From Lumbricus rubellus (lineage: Eukaryota; Annelida; Clitellata; Crassiclitellata; Lumbricidae), in NCBI GenBank assembly GCA_945859605.1, contig OX243820.1, forward strand, positions 30,067,099-30,131,098: a stretch of 64,000 nt of DNA, given 5' to 3'. The notes beneath the pieces are model-generated. The model was not told the origin of the DNA. It ran no database searches and worked only from the letters and a program-made list of their open reading frames with translations. Below, piece after piece: positions 56,516 through 64,000 of the stretch. Made by a program: the position numbers and the translations under genes. The stretch's first letter is position 1; every line of letters starts with the position of its first letter.

Positions 56516-56787
56516 TCTTTGTTTACTGAAAGCATGCAGCCTTCTCTAAAGTCATTACCTTTTCTCGGAAATTGAGTTCACATTGCCTCTGTGCAATGTG
56601 CATGTTCTGACATATTAGAGTAAATAAATTATGATCCCTGCATTTAAATGTTGATGTTAATATTCCAATTTTATTTATGATAATAGTAATGATAATAATA
56701 ATTTTTGTTGTTTCTGTAGGGAGATCGGATGTTACAGCTGTTTGCTGGTCGATCAGAGACACAAAAATGTCCTGCAGTACAAAGAAA
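44823..56787 (+). CDS. Cysteine-rich extracellular protein (DUF7042/7043/7044-type family), two internal exons
   Basis: Exon 44823-44967 (acceptor TTTTTGTAG, donor GTAGGT) encodes [20 protein letters not shown], a [11 protein letters not shown] stretch and DFYLFEN. Exon 56720-56787 (acceptor TTTCTGTAG, donor GTGAGC) encodes [22 protein letters not shown]. The first ends in phase 2 and the second starts with the single base that completes a Gln codon, so they join cleanly across an 11.75-kb intron. The pattern C-x-P-x2-W-x-G-x-W, KGxC, YLFE, CYxC, NVLQYKE is one I recall from an invertebrate family of secreted or type I membrane proteins of unknown role, annotated with DUF7042/7043/7044 domains; I could not verify which DUF. 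NIT is a potential N-glycosylation site. The module starts two residues before the first Cys, so a signal-peptide exon (ending in phase 1) should lie upstream and more exons lie downstream; I could not find either. Confidence 0.72.
45069..46634. mobile_element. TTAA-flanked (piggyBac-like) composite element, 1.57 kb
   Basis: CCCTCGGGCTACCA...TGGTAGCCTGAGGG inverted ends are flanked by TTAA (45065-45068 and 46635-46638). No piggyBac transposase frame is present. The interior carries three GGGGGGTGG-TACC-CCCCCC hairpin motifs (about 45083-45112, 45262-45287, 45980-46003), two diverged ~180-bp repeats containing CCGGAAGTGCTCAAAATAAA, and a LINE fragment at its right end. Confidence 0.65.
46004..46615 (-). 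mobile_element. LINE reverse-transcriptase C-terminal fragment, frameshifted
   Basis: On the minus strand, [20 protein letters not shown] and [20 protein letters not shown] are followed, after a frame change at about 46360, by a zinc-knuckle-like [17 protein letters not shown] segment and a C-terminal helix. This is the Jockey/I-type LINE C-terminus. It lies in the intron of the cysteine-rich gene and inside the TTAA element. Confidence 0.8.
46645..46966. mobile_element. Fold-back element with telomere-like minisatellite core
   Basis: Inverted arms (about 46645-46735 and 46882-46966; landmark TAGTGTAGTATAGTATACAG) enclose three copies of a 31-bp CCTAACCG-ACCCTCACGACGC unit. The right end is partly duplicated (ACTAGCGGTCCC twice). 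Target duplication is uncertain. Confidence 0.65.
47020..47345. repeat. (CCAT/CCGT/CTGT)n array
   Basis: A tetranucleotide array with CCAT core at 47158-47207 and CCGT flanks. Confidence 0.95.
47396..47562. repeat. (CTC)n and (CTG)n trinucleotide tracts
   Basis: (CTC)n at 47398-47453 and (CTG)n at 47527-47561. Confidence 0.95.
47563..48284. other. Intronic spacer, possible LINE scrap
   Basis: GGTGGGTCCAGCTATCTGAA-ATGGCCTCC near 47980-48010 resembles the LWNxLPxxVR motif of LINE C-termini but is too decayed to assign. Confidence 0.3.
48345..48450. repeat. 31-bp telomere-like minisatellite, second locus
   Basis: Three copies of GGTCAGGTTAGGCGTCGTGA-GGGTCGGTTA. This is the same unit as the core at about 46748-46840, in opposite orientation. 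Confidence 0.85.
48451..48988. other. Intronic spacer
   Basis: No feature recognised; moderately CpG-rich toward its end. Confidence 0.4.
48997..49394. mobile_element. 398-bp hAT-type MITE (CAGGGTTGCCAG family)
   Basis: CAGGGTTGCCAG...CTGGCAACCCTG inverted ends are flanked by the perfect 8-bp duplication ACGGTGCA (48989-48996 and 49395-49402). The interior is a purine-rich series of AAAAAGTCGC units. Confidence 0.88.
49403..50025. other. Intronic spacer
   Basis: Three loosely repeated TTATTACGTCAT motifs at 49580-49670; nothing else recognised. Confidence 0.4.
50030..50085 (-). mobile_element. SINE tail fragment
   Basis: ATTTATAAAGCGCCTCTAAT then CAGAGGCGCTCCCAG, preceded by (GTATT)n. Confidence 0.6.
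50185..50272. repeat. (GAG)n purine tract
   Basis: GAGGAGGAGGAGG run with AAGACGAAG interruptions. Confidence 0.92.
50936..51122. repeat. (CTCTGT)n array
   Basis: CTCTGTCTCTG/CTGT array. Confidence 0.92.
51123..51815. other. Intronic spacer
   Basis: No feature recognised. Confidence 0.4.
51816..52109 (-). pseudogene. Unassigned 97-codon open frame, protein-like composition
   Basis: On the minus strand: [20 protein letters not shown], then [19 protein letters not shown], then an acidic [10 protein letters not shown] region. The composition is balanced and not repeat-derived, unlike nearly all other frames here. I do not recognise the family. It could be a transposon protein fragment. It has no clear start context, and it lies antisense within the large intron. 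Confidence 0.3.
52353..52440. repeat. (GGATA)n pentanucleotide satellite
   Basis: About 17 copies. The array resumes at 52764-52800 after the element at 52446-52762, which therefore inserted into it. Confidence 0.93.
52446..52762. mobile_element. 317-bp MITE of the CAAGGCCGTAG family
   Basis: CAAGGCCGTAGCTAGG...CCTGGCTACGGCCTTG inverted ends and an interior rich in AACACCCCC/GGGTGTT are shared with 19443-19657. An 8-bp duplication is not clear, perhaps because the target was the GGATA array. Confidence 0.75.
52918..53881 (-). mobile_element. Internally decayed mariner-like transposon, 964 bp, second copy
   Basis: Same family as 24826-25788. Termini CACTGTGTCCGGAAAAAAA, TA on both sides (52916-52917, 53882-53883), and the same GACGTCATNNTGACGTCA motif near each end. 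The transposase remnant is on the minus strand, so the copy is inverted relative to the first. Confidence 0.88.
54003..54232. repeat. (GCATTCGTCCGT)n 12-bp minisatellite
   Basis: CATTCGTCCGTG units with ATCC/TTCG variants; frames are repeat artefacts. Confidence 0.92.
54450..54675. repeat. (CCCT)n and (GGTC)n tracts
   Basis: CTCCCTCC at 54455-54508; GTCG/GTCA at 54610-54673. Confidence 0.9.
54675..54975. other. CpG-rich intronic spacer
   Basis: Contains GACGGAGACGGAGACG repeats at 54836-54866; no exon recognised. Confidence 0.4.
54975..55455. repeat. (GGA/GAA)n purine tract, ~480 bp
   Basis: One strand is almost wholly purine, with (GAA)n at 55285-55345. Long mirror-symmetric purine tracts of this kind can form triplex DNA. 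Confidence 0.93.
55456..56070. other. Spacer with (GAT)n and (GTC)n patches
   Basis: GATAATAATGA decay zone, then (GTC)n at 55880-55945. No exon. Confidence 0.6.
56155..56516. repeat. (CAT)n and (CAC)n arrays
   Basis: Trinucleotide arrays ending about 200 bp before exon 56720-56787. Confidence 0.95.
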
Positions 56788-56792
56788 GTGAG

Positions 56793-57240
56793 CAGATCAT
56801 CTTTATTCATGATACTCATCTTTATTCATACTCATCTTTATTCATACTCATCTTTATTCATGCTCATTTTTATTCATATGCTCATCTTTATTCATATTAA
56901 TCTTTATTTATGCTCATCTTTATTCATATACTCATCTTTATTCATACTCATCTTTATTCATGTTCATCTTTATTCATGCTCACCTTTATTCATGCTCATC
57001 TTTATTCATGAATACTCATCTTTATTCATATGCTCATCTTTATTCATACTCATCTTTATTCATACTCATCTTTATTCATGCTCATCTTTATTCATGCTTA
57101 TCTTTATTCATACTCACTTCGTACATGCTCATCTTCATAAAATTCTCGCATCATTTTTTACATGCACATTTCCGTACGTAGTCATCTTCAAACATACTCA
57201 TTTTAATCATATTCGTCTTCCCACATGCTCATATCTGTAA
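56793..57240. repeat. 16-bp minisatellite (CTCATCTTTATTCATA)n
   Basis: About 27 copies, decaying to the right. It starts within about 10 bp of the 5' splice site of exon 56720-56787. Confidence 0.95.
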
Positions 57241-57780
57241 AATATTCATGATGTTCCTTTATAGAATTATGTATTCACAGCTTCCTATAATTATTATGCT
57301 CGTTGATGTAATTGTAAATGCTCACGTTAATACATGTTCACTTGCATAATGCTCATTTATAATGCAGGCTTTTCTCCCTTATTTTATTAAATTCTCCCTT
57401 ATTTTATTAAATTCTTTGTCCCTCTTGGCACTACGTCAAATCATTATAATGATGCATGCGTTGTCTTATAAATCTGATCAAACAATTAATAAATCTCGCC
57501 CATATTTTTTCACTCGTCAGATCAAGGAACCAAGTCATCTGTCCGTCCGTCCATCCATCCATTCATCATCCATCCATGCATGTTGTACATACATACATAC
57601 ATACATACATCCATCCATCAATGAGGCCTTCGTTGTCTATTATGCAATATGCATGTGTCCCTGTTCAATTTTCATTTATCTACATCCAAAAATATATCGA
57701 CGACATAATTATGTAAGCTTGTACAATAAAATTATACATAATATGAAGGGCAGCTCTTAGTTCCACGGGCTCTCGCTTTG
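57241..57780. other. Spacer with short (CATC/CATA)n tract
   Basis: CATCCATC and CATACATA at 57545-57615; no exon recognised. Confidence 0.5.
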
Positions 57781-57784
57781 CCAC

Positions 57785-57960
57785 CAGACAACGCCGAGCT
57801 TTTCCGTTGTAGTCCTTCTGAAATGACCTCCTTTCAAAGCAGCATTTGCTAAATCTGACCACTCAAACATTTGTTGCACAATTCTCTCAAATCTTTTTTT
57901 CTTTTGCCGTGGCTGGGCTGTGGGCGCCCCTGAGTAGTTTTCTTGAAGGGAAGCTGGATG
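57785..57960 (+). mobile_element. LINE 3' end sharing the SINE tail, second copy
   Basis: GCCGAGCTTTTCCGTTGTAG...GCCGTGGCTGGGCTGTGGGC-GCCCCTGAGTAGTTTTCTTG. It is collinear with 31766-31960. Confidence 0.6.
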
Positions 57961-57967
57961 AATACAT

Positions 57968-58110
57968 AGAATTAATGAATGAATGAATGAATGAACGAAC
58001 GAACGAACGAACGAACGAATGAATGAACGAACGAACGAATGAATAAACGAATGAATAAACGAGTGAATGAATGAATGAATGAATGAATGAATGCATGAAT
58101 GAACGAATAC
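57968..58110. repeat. (GAAT/GAAC)n tetranucleotide array
   Basis: Blocks of ATGA and ACGA alternate. Confidence 0.95.
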
Positions 58111-58690
58111 ATTATTATCATATACAGCATAATAATTATTGTGTCAGCGTCTCTCAAACGTTTCTATGGGATTACTGGTAATAAGTAAATTTCTCACCGT
58201 TACCATACTATTAGAAATGTATGCATGGTATTAAATATACACGCCGTAAGATAACATGACATAACACGACTTGACATGTCACGTATCACGACGTAGACTC
58301 GTAGACTCGTTCATTGCAAGATCAATCTGACTGCCTCATGAATATTCATCCACCTATCCATCATAACACTATTAGCTCAGCAGCGTAGACGTAATCTTCC
58401 AGAGCATGATTTACAACGTGTGTTGGATAAACACAGTAGTGGCAGCACTGAAAAAACTATTCCTAGACAACAACGGCGACAAGAGAATAATCGTGTTAAA
58501 ACGATTGCCAGTCAACGCCCACTGCCTTCGCACCATCCCTCCTTCATCTTTATCCCAATCGTTTTTACGATCGCCTAATTATCTTCGACCTAATTACGGG
58601 GCTTCTCGTTACAAGCAGCAGCAGTACCAGCAGCAGCATCTGGTGCCATGCAGAAGGCATCTTCTGCTGCTGGTGGTGCCGCACAATTCC
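58111..58690. other. Spacer
   Basis: No supported exon. A 203-codon frame beginning at 58406 crosses the CTG tract and has no recognised domain. Confidence 0.4.
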
Positions 58691-58693
58691 AAC

Positions 58694-58695
58694 GA

Positions 58696-58751
<56 letters not shown>

Positions 58752-58754
58752 GAA
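58694..58754. repeat. (CTG)n trinucleotide, ~20 copies
   Basis: A pure CTG/CAG tract, open as poly-Leu, poly-Ala or, on the minus strand, poly-Gln. Confidence 0.95.
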
Positions 58755-59048
58755 GGCATCAGTTCAATCGTTCGATATTTTCGTTTCATTCATTTCGTTG
58801 CAAAACAATTCCGTTGGATTTTCGTTTTCGTTCGTTGCAGACAATTAATCTTTTCCTTCTCTCCAACCGTATATCCAGTCTCTCCATTGATCTGTTTGTT
58901 TCTTGTATGCCGTTCGTTCAGTGTGTGTATCTATGCGTCTGTCTGCATGTCACTGTGCGTGTATGCCTGCTTATAAGTGTGCGGTACGGTTGCTTGCGTA
59001 TCTGTAGTATGAATTGAGCCGAGTGCATGATCGCGTTTGTCTGTATAC

Positions 59049-59049
<1 letters not shown>

Positions 59050-59079
<30 letters not shown>

Positions 59080-59110
59080 GGTGTGTGTGTGTGTGTATGC
59101 GTATGTGCGT
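59050..59110. repeat. (GT)n microsatellite
   Basis: GT run with TTTG and GGGT interruptions. Confidence 0.9.
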
Positions 59111-59322
59111 TTAAGTGCGTTTGGGCATTGTTTGTTTACAGTTCATTGGTGTGCTCTTATGTATAAACTATGTAGGCCTACGTCTTTCTACGTGTAGGCT
59201 ACAATCTGTAGGCCTATGCGTGAGGGAAGACGCATGTAAAATAATGTCCTTGTATGTCTGCACTACTGCACGTGCGTGCGTGCGTGCGCGTACAAGGCCT
59301 GTGTCCTTGCACGTGTATGCAT

Positions 59323-59465
59323 TAGTGTGAGAATTGTGAACAATAACTGTGGGTTGGACTATGATTTACTTAGAATTGGGGTGTGAAAAACAGACTTTAC
59401 TTAGACTTTCCCTTATAATAAAGACTGGGGACTGAACCCCCAACCTCCCGGAAAATCTCACTCTG
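59323..59465. mobile_element. 143-bp hAT-type MITE (GGGTGAGAATTG family)
   Basis: TAGTGTGAGAATTGTG...AAATCTCACTCTG is flanked by GTATGCAT (59315-59322) and GTATGCTT (59466-59473), a 7-of-8 duplication. Confidence 0.65.
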
Positions 59466-59503
59466 GTATGCTTACATACATGTATGTGCTTGCTTGACGA
59501 GAT

Positions 59504-59899
59504 TTATATAAGACGGTTCCATTTGATTCTGTCTCTGATATTTTGCCAGCGCCATGCACTCTTATATATACATATAATATATGCCCTTTGTCTTTTTCTG
59601 CAGAATCGTGTTTCAGGTTTTCTATTCATGTCTTTTTTGTCGGCTCCATATGTTCCCTCCACGTAGCAATATAATACCTTTGCTGGTAATATTTTTTCGT
59701 CCATTCCTCCCACAGGGCTAAATATTCTTTTTCTGATCATATCTATACCTGCAGTGTTGTTTCTCCCTGATTTAACTCTTTCCGTAAACGACCTCGCAAC
59801 GAATCCTATCTTGTCTGCAGTCTTTTCTGATATTCTCTTAGCCATTTCCGACACCATGATCTTCATTTCGTCCTCCTTCCGAAGTTCACCAACACTCAA
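59504..59899 (-). pseudogene. Unassigned 131-codon open frame
   Basis: On the minus strand: MSVGELRKEDEMKIMVSEMA, EKTADKIGFVARSFTERVKS, FSPVGGMDEKILPAKVLYCY, then KPETRFCRKRQRAY. It has protein-like composition outside any repeat. I recognise no family. A SINE-like scrap (AAGTCCTTCGCTCACAACTA) follows at about 59911-59930. It could be a fragment of a mobile-element protein or an exon of an unknown gene. Confidence 0.3.
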
Positions 59900-60015
59900 T
59901 GTGCTGTTGAGTAAGTCCTTCGCTCACAACTACTCTGCAACATTATTTGCAGTTGCACAGTCTAGACATGTGTGCACTTCTGAGCTTTGTAAAAAGAATG
60001 ATATCAAATTTCAGT

Positions 60016-60052
60016 TGTGTTGTATTGTATTGTATTGTATTGTATTGTATAA
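60016..60052. repeat. (GTATT)n pentanucleotide
   Basis: Six to seven copies. Confidence 0.9.
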
Positions 60053-60279
60053 CCGAAATGTGTGTGTGTACTAATAAAGCATGGCTCATGCTGTTAAATG
60101 CCACTCCGCTACATGGTCAGTTTGACGGAAAGTGTAAGCTTATAGAAGAGCATTTCAGACTTTTTCACTCAAACTATAACTCTGTGAAGAACCGGCGAAT
60201 CGAGAGAATGTAAGAGAAGGATGAAGAGGAGAAGATGGTAAGGAGAAAGAGAATGTGAAAGACAGGGAGGGGAAGAGAG

Positions 60280-60617
60280 CAGGGGCGGATTCAGAGGGCA
60301 TCCGGCCATAGCCCCCCCCCATTTAGAAATGCCTATGTATCGCGCCCCCCCCCCCATTTGGTTTCAACAAGCTTATAATTTGGTATACATGTAGGCCTAT
60401 TTTCAAGGATTTGGACTGAATGACTAAAAAAGGTCATTATCAACTTTTGGCGGATGAAATGGTAGAATTTGTGGTAGAATTTTCCCGAAAATTTCGCCAG
60501 GTGACTAAAAAAAGGAGGTCATCAACTTTTTTGGCGGACCACGAAAGAAAATTTTTCCGGACCCAAGGCCAAGAATTTTTGCCCCCCCCCCGTTCAAAGT
60601 TTCTGTATCCGCCCTTG
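60280..60617. mobile_element. 338-bp hAT-type MITE (CAGGGGCGGA family)
   Basis: CAGGGGCGGATTCAGA...TCTGTATCCGCCCTTG inverted ends are flanked by GAAGAGAG (60272-60279) and GAATAGAG (60618-60625), a 7-of-8 duplication. The interior has GACTAAAAAAGGTCAT and CATCAACTTTTTTGGCGG, related to the element at 5792-6184. Confidence 0.75.
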
Positions 60618-60630
60618 GAATAGAGTGAGG

Positions 60631-62481
60631 TACCGGTAGCATATAGGCATTCCGTACCCGATTTCGTAGCATTGTCAGCCTTAAGCGCCTTCTCATTGGC
60701 CGATCCCATATTATGAATATTCATAACCAGTGACATCATTAAGCACGTTTTATTTACAGACTTTGCGGCTTGCGTTGGCAATAATTTTAGGCTATTATGT
60801 TAAATAACTCGCAGCCTTTGCGTCCATTAGGCCAATAGGCCTAGTAGGCTATATGGAAGTTACCTGCTAAGATTTATAAAGTACTTTAATAAATAGATAG
60901 CCTACACCAAAACAGTTTTGCATATAATGGGATAAAGCTGCGTTGCGTGTTTTATTATTGGGCGGATATGCTTTGTAATTAAGTGCTTTTAGCTCCATGT
61001 AGCCTAGTTCAGGCTGTCTGTTCAGCTAGTATAGTTAAGAATTATGTATTCTGTAATCTGAGTTCCTGCAAACTGTTTCAACTGCATAATTGTACACTGT
61101 AACCGATTGCGGTCTTTCAACCGGATTGTTGAATGGACGAAAATTATTATTTTACTGCCTCACCCGAAATTTTAAACACCCGATTTTAGTTTAATAATTG
61201 TATTTAAAATGTAAGCAATTGGCAGGTAGGTCAGGCTATAAAATAATGTTGGGACTTCGCTATGTCTGAATGGTGACAAATTGTCGTTATACTATAGGTT
61301 GCGGCCTGTCAACCGTATTGTTGAATATAGATAATATTATTTATTGATGAGCAATGATAACAGAGTAACACTGATGTTTATAGCAAATGCCTTTCTATTA
61401 TGTAAAGCCATAAGGCTACTTGCATTCATATTAATGCTTTTATTGGCAGGCCTACTTAGGCTATTCATAAGTCAGCAAGCAGTAACGTTCACTCTTACAG
61501 GACTGTTTAAGGAATTTTTAGAACTGCATAACGCCACAACCCTTTCTTTCCTTTCCCATCCTCCACGGTAAATTACTTCCAATCGGAGGGAAAATGACCT
61601 TTTTTGCTAGTTTTTAACTTCACAGAAGTGTTTCTACAAATCTATTCCTGTCAGAAAGTCAGAACGTGGAATTAGAAGGTCTGTGAACGTGGATGCAAAG
61701 GGTTCTGATTCATGATTCAAAATAATCAAATTTGAATAATTTTAATGAAGATAACCGTCTCACATCTTCATAAGACGTTTTTAGGCCTATAGGCCTATGC
61801 AATTGCGCATGGACTACACATAGGTTTCAAATTTAGGATGATTTTCACTAGAACTGAGATTGACATGAACTAGGCCTACTGTACTTAAGCTTGAAATATT
61901 ACTGGTTGTCGAACAGTAGGCATGGAAAATGAGACAGTTCACGAAAACTGAATAAACCTACATGTAGAGCTTTTAAAGTTACAACTGGGAATGTGTGAAA
62001 CACTAATTTCAACTGGTGCGAATTTAGGCAACCGAAGTTTGGTCAAATCTAATGTAATGACTTCTGTAGCGCAGTTTTGATTTTTGGTATCGCAGGAAGA
62101 GGTTGATTCAACGAAGCAGACGCCTGATGCATCACATAGGCCTATTAGCTGTTGACCACAGCGTATTATTGAAGCGATGAGTTGGTGGATGACATATTCG
62201 CTGGCACGCCGTAACAACGCGTAACCTTTGCATTTTATTTTTGCTCTGATTAGAAGTCTACCTTCACACTTAGATTACTTCACAATCGAATGGAAACTCC
62301 TTATAACTTTATGCGCACCGCAATCGCCTATTTCCCCACGTATGCCAACAACAGCAGCAACAACAGCGCACTAAACACGTCATTGGTTATGAATATTCAT
62401 AATCTGGAACCGGCCAATGAAAAAGCGTTATGTCCTGCAATGCTACGAAATCGGGTACGGAATGCCTATATGCGTACCGGT
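60631..62481. mobile_element. ~1.85-kb region bounded by ~110-bp inverted repeats
   Basis: 60631-60745 and 62370-62481 are inverted copies; landmarks are TACCGGTA, GGCATTCCGTACCCGATTTC and GGTTATGAATATTCATAA. The interior has no transposase; it holds two direct repeats (GTCTTTCAACCGGATTGTTG at about 61113-61132, GCCTGTCAACCGTATTGTTG at about 61304-61323). Target duplication is not evident. Confidence 0.5.
61505..61640. repeat. Dispersed repeat shared with 38022-38160
   Basis: GAACTGCATAACGCCACAAC-CCTTTCTTTCC, GGTAAATTACTTCC and TTTTTAACTTCACAGAAGTG occur in the same order as at 38040-38150. Confidence 0.5.
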
Positions 62482-62884
62482 ATACGGAAAGGAATGAAAG
62501 CAGGAGAATCGAGAGGAGACCGTACTCGTCTAAGTCTAAGACATGTCATGATCTTGTCTTCACATCGACATCCGGGCATTTCGTCGGTGATCGCAAATGC
62601 GACGACAAATTATTGACGTTGAATGACGTCGCTCTGACATCATTCGTCCATTACACGAATAGACGATATTTGTATTATATATTATATATATGTGCGTGTT
62701 TTATATATGTGTATATATTTGTATTTTGTATATATATATATTTGTATTATATATATAGGAGGCGAGACAATCATTAGAAAGACCATCGTTAGTCCAATGA
62801 TTACGACACTTGGTAATCTGCCACATAAAATATATTTAGTCTATAATATGCAGTTAATATATACATGTATATATATATATATTC

Positions 62885-62965
62885 ATTCGTTTGGTCGATT
62901 TTTATATAGCGCTCTTTAAATAAACCTACTCAGGACCGCTCCAAACCCTGCAGTTACGGCGAAAG
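62885..62965 (-). mobile_element. SINE tail fragment
   Basis: TTTTTATATAGCGCTCTTTA then CTACTCAGGACCGCTCCAAA and TACGGCGAA, preceded by a (TA)n tract. Confidence 0.55.
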
Positions 62966-64000
62966 AGTAATATATTGTGTGCATGCACGCACTCTGCCAT
63001 CTATATGTATCATTATATATATAATGATATTATTATAATCAATAAATGCATGTATAATATATATGACTGTAGTTACTGGGTTTGGGTGACACTCCTGTGA
63101 TACGTAAGCCTTCAAGTCAAGTTCGAAGCCCTGTGGCCTGTGCGTGTCTTGTTAGATTGACACTTGTTAATTATTTGTAATGTCTGGTCGTTGTATATAA
63201 GATGGCACACTGTGTCCACACTAACGATGTTGGATGCATGGATTATTATCATCATCATCATCATCATCATCGAGTCACTGATTTGCCATCGTCCTGCAGT
63301 GTGTCTTTAAACCCAGTCGATGTCCAATCATTCGGGGAATGACAGTTGATGACAGTAGTGTCTGATCACTGAGCGATTATCTCTAGATCTGGAATTTTCT
63401 GGAATTAGCGATGGAATGACACGTGATGTTAACGAGCTATAATTAGATGTCCAAACAGTTATTATCAGCTAGCTGTCATTAGACGCCTCTATATCTAATG
63501 ACCAACTGACCATCGATGGTTTTGGGTAAGTGAGCGAAGGACTTGCTCTGTATTGGGTCCGCACACCGTGGAGCTAGGACCGGAGGCAGCTCGAAACTGT
63601 GGTACACAAGTCGTGGGCTCTGGCCAATCGACTGCCATGTTCCACATATAATCATAGCCTACAGTTGTGTCATATGTAATTATTATAGTCAACGGAATTT
63701 ACTGAAAGACCAACAGCGCACAGATAACGAAGAGAGTGTCCCCCAATGACGGTCTCACGCAGACCCGTAGAACCCAGCTAGCGGTTACCTATATTCAGAG
63801 TTGACGCATTGCATAATACATGTATGTCCATGAGTTCCACAGCCAAGATGCGTCAATAGTTGCAGAGCAATGACGGGCGGCAGTTTCTGCATCCACCGGC
63901 TAAAGTAATGGGATAGCCCGGAAAGTTCTAAACGTCTTCTCTGACCAAAATGACTCAATGCTATCAATTTTTCTCTCTACTTTCTATCAGCTCCAGTAAC
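62966..64000. other. Spacer to window edge
   Basis: A (CAT)n tract at 63248-63271 and a SINE-like scrap (minus: GAGCAAGTCCTTCGCTCACT) at about 63530-63550. A good polypyrimidine/AG acceptor (TTTTTCTCTCTACTTTCTATCAG-like, cut here) sits at about 63968-63990, but only 10 bp follow it, so an exon cannot be tested. Confidence 0.4.

Noticed and set aside
58406..59017. 203-codon frame
   Set aside because: Its longest part is the CTG tract; flanking residues show no recognised domain and no conserved splice sites.
63968..64000. Possible next exon of the cysteine-rich gene at the window edge
   Set aside because: The acceptor looks good but only 10 bp follow; no way to test the reading frame.

Overview
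This is a window of animal nuclear DNA, not prokaryotic. Coding sequence comes as short exons with GT-AG splice sites, poly(A) signals are present, and most of the window is simple repeats and transposable-element debris. The window suggests a marine invertebrate deuterostome, most likely an echinoderm or relative. The clues are the frequent short palindrome AGGCCT in TAGGCCTA-type contexts, tRNA-derived SINEs, abundant hAT and mariner miniature elements, and (GACA)n and (CATA)n arrays. The species assignment is inference only.

Region 1 (1-13.8 kb) holds the two well-supported host genes, both on the + strand. The window opens inside UFD1, a cofactor of the p97/VCP segregase; seven 3' exons are present, ending at 5566. 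About 1.2 kb downstream is a complete eight-exon ESS2/DGCR14 gene (6788-13454; 485 codons), a nuclear spliceosome-associated protein. In human both genes lie in 22q11.2, so the tandem arrangement looks like retained linkage. Their introns carry SINEs, LINE 3' ends, a mariner-type MITE and three tiny TTAA-flanked elements.

Region 2 (13.8-39.6 kb) has no exon I can defend. It contains long tetranucleotide arrays (including a 135-bp palindrome in a CAGA array), (CATA)n, (CAT)n, (GT)n, SINEs, several hAT-type miniature elements with exact 8-bp target duplications, two internally deleted mariners, and a 200-N assembly gap (31301-31500).

Region 3 (39.7-44 kb) holds an almost intact autonomous hAT transposon (39668-42746; 12-bp inverted termini, perfect 8-bp duplication, about 780-codon transposase with one frameshift). 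A 5'-truncated LINE with a 14-bp duplication follows.

Region 4 (44.8-64 kb) holds two exons (44823-44967 and 56720-56787) that join in phase. They encode a cysteine-rich extracellular module of a poorly characterised invertebrate secreted or membrane protein family. The 11.75-kb intron between them contains a TTAA-flanked element with a LINE fragment, a palindromic minisatellite element, another hAT MITE and a second mariner copy. The rest of the gene must lie upstream in unrecognised exons and beyond the window's right edge.

The host genes show no joint pathway beyond general ubiquitin/p97 and splicing housekeeping. The main story of the window is the density and variety of DNA transposons, many still bounded by legible target-site duplications.
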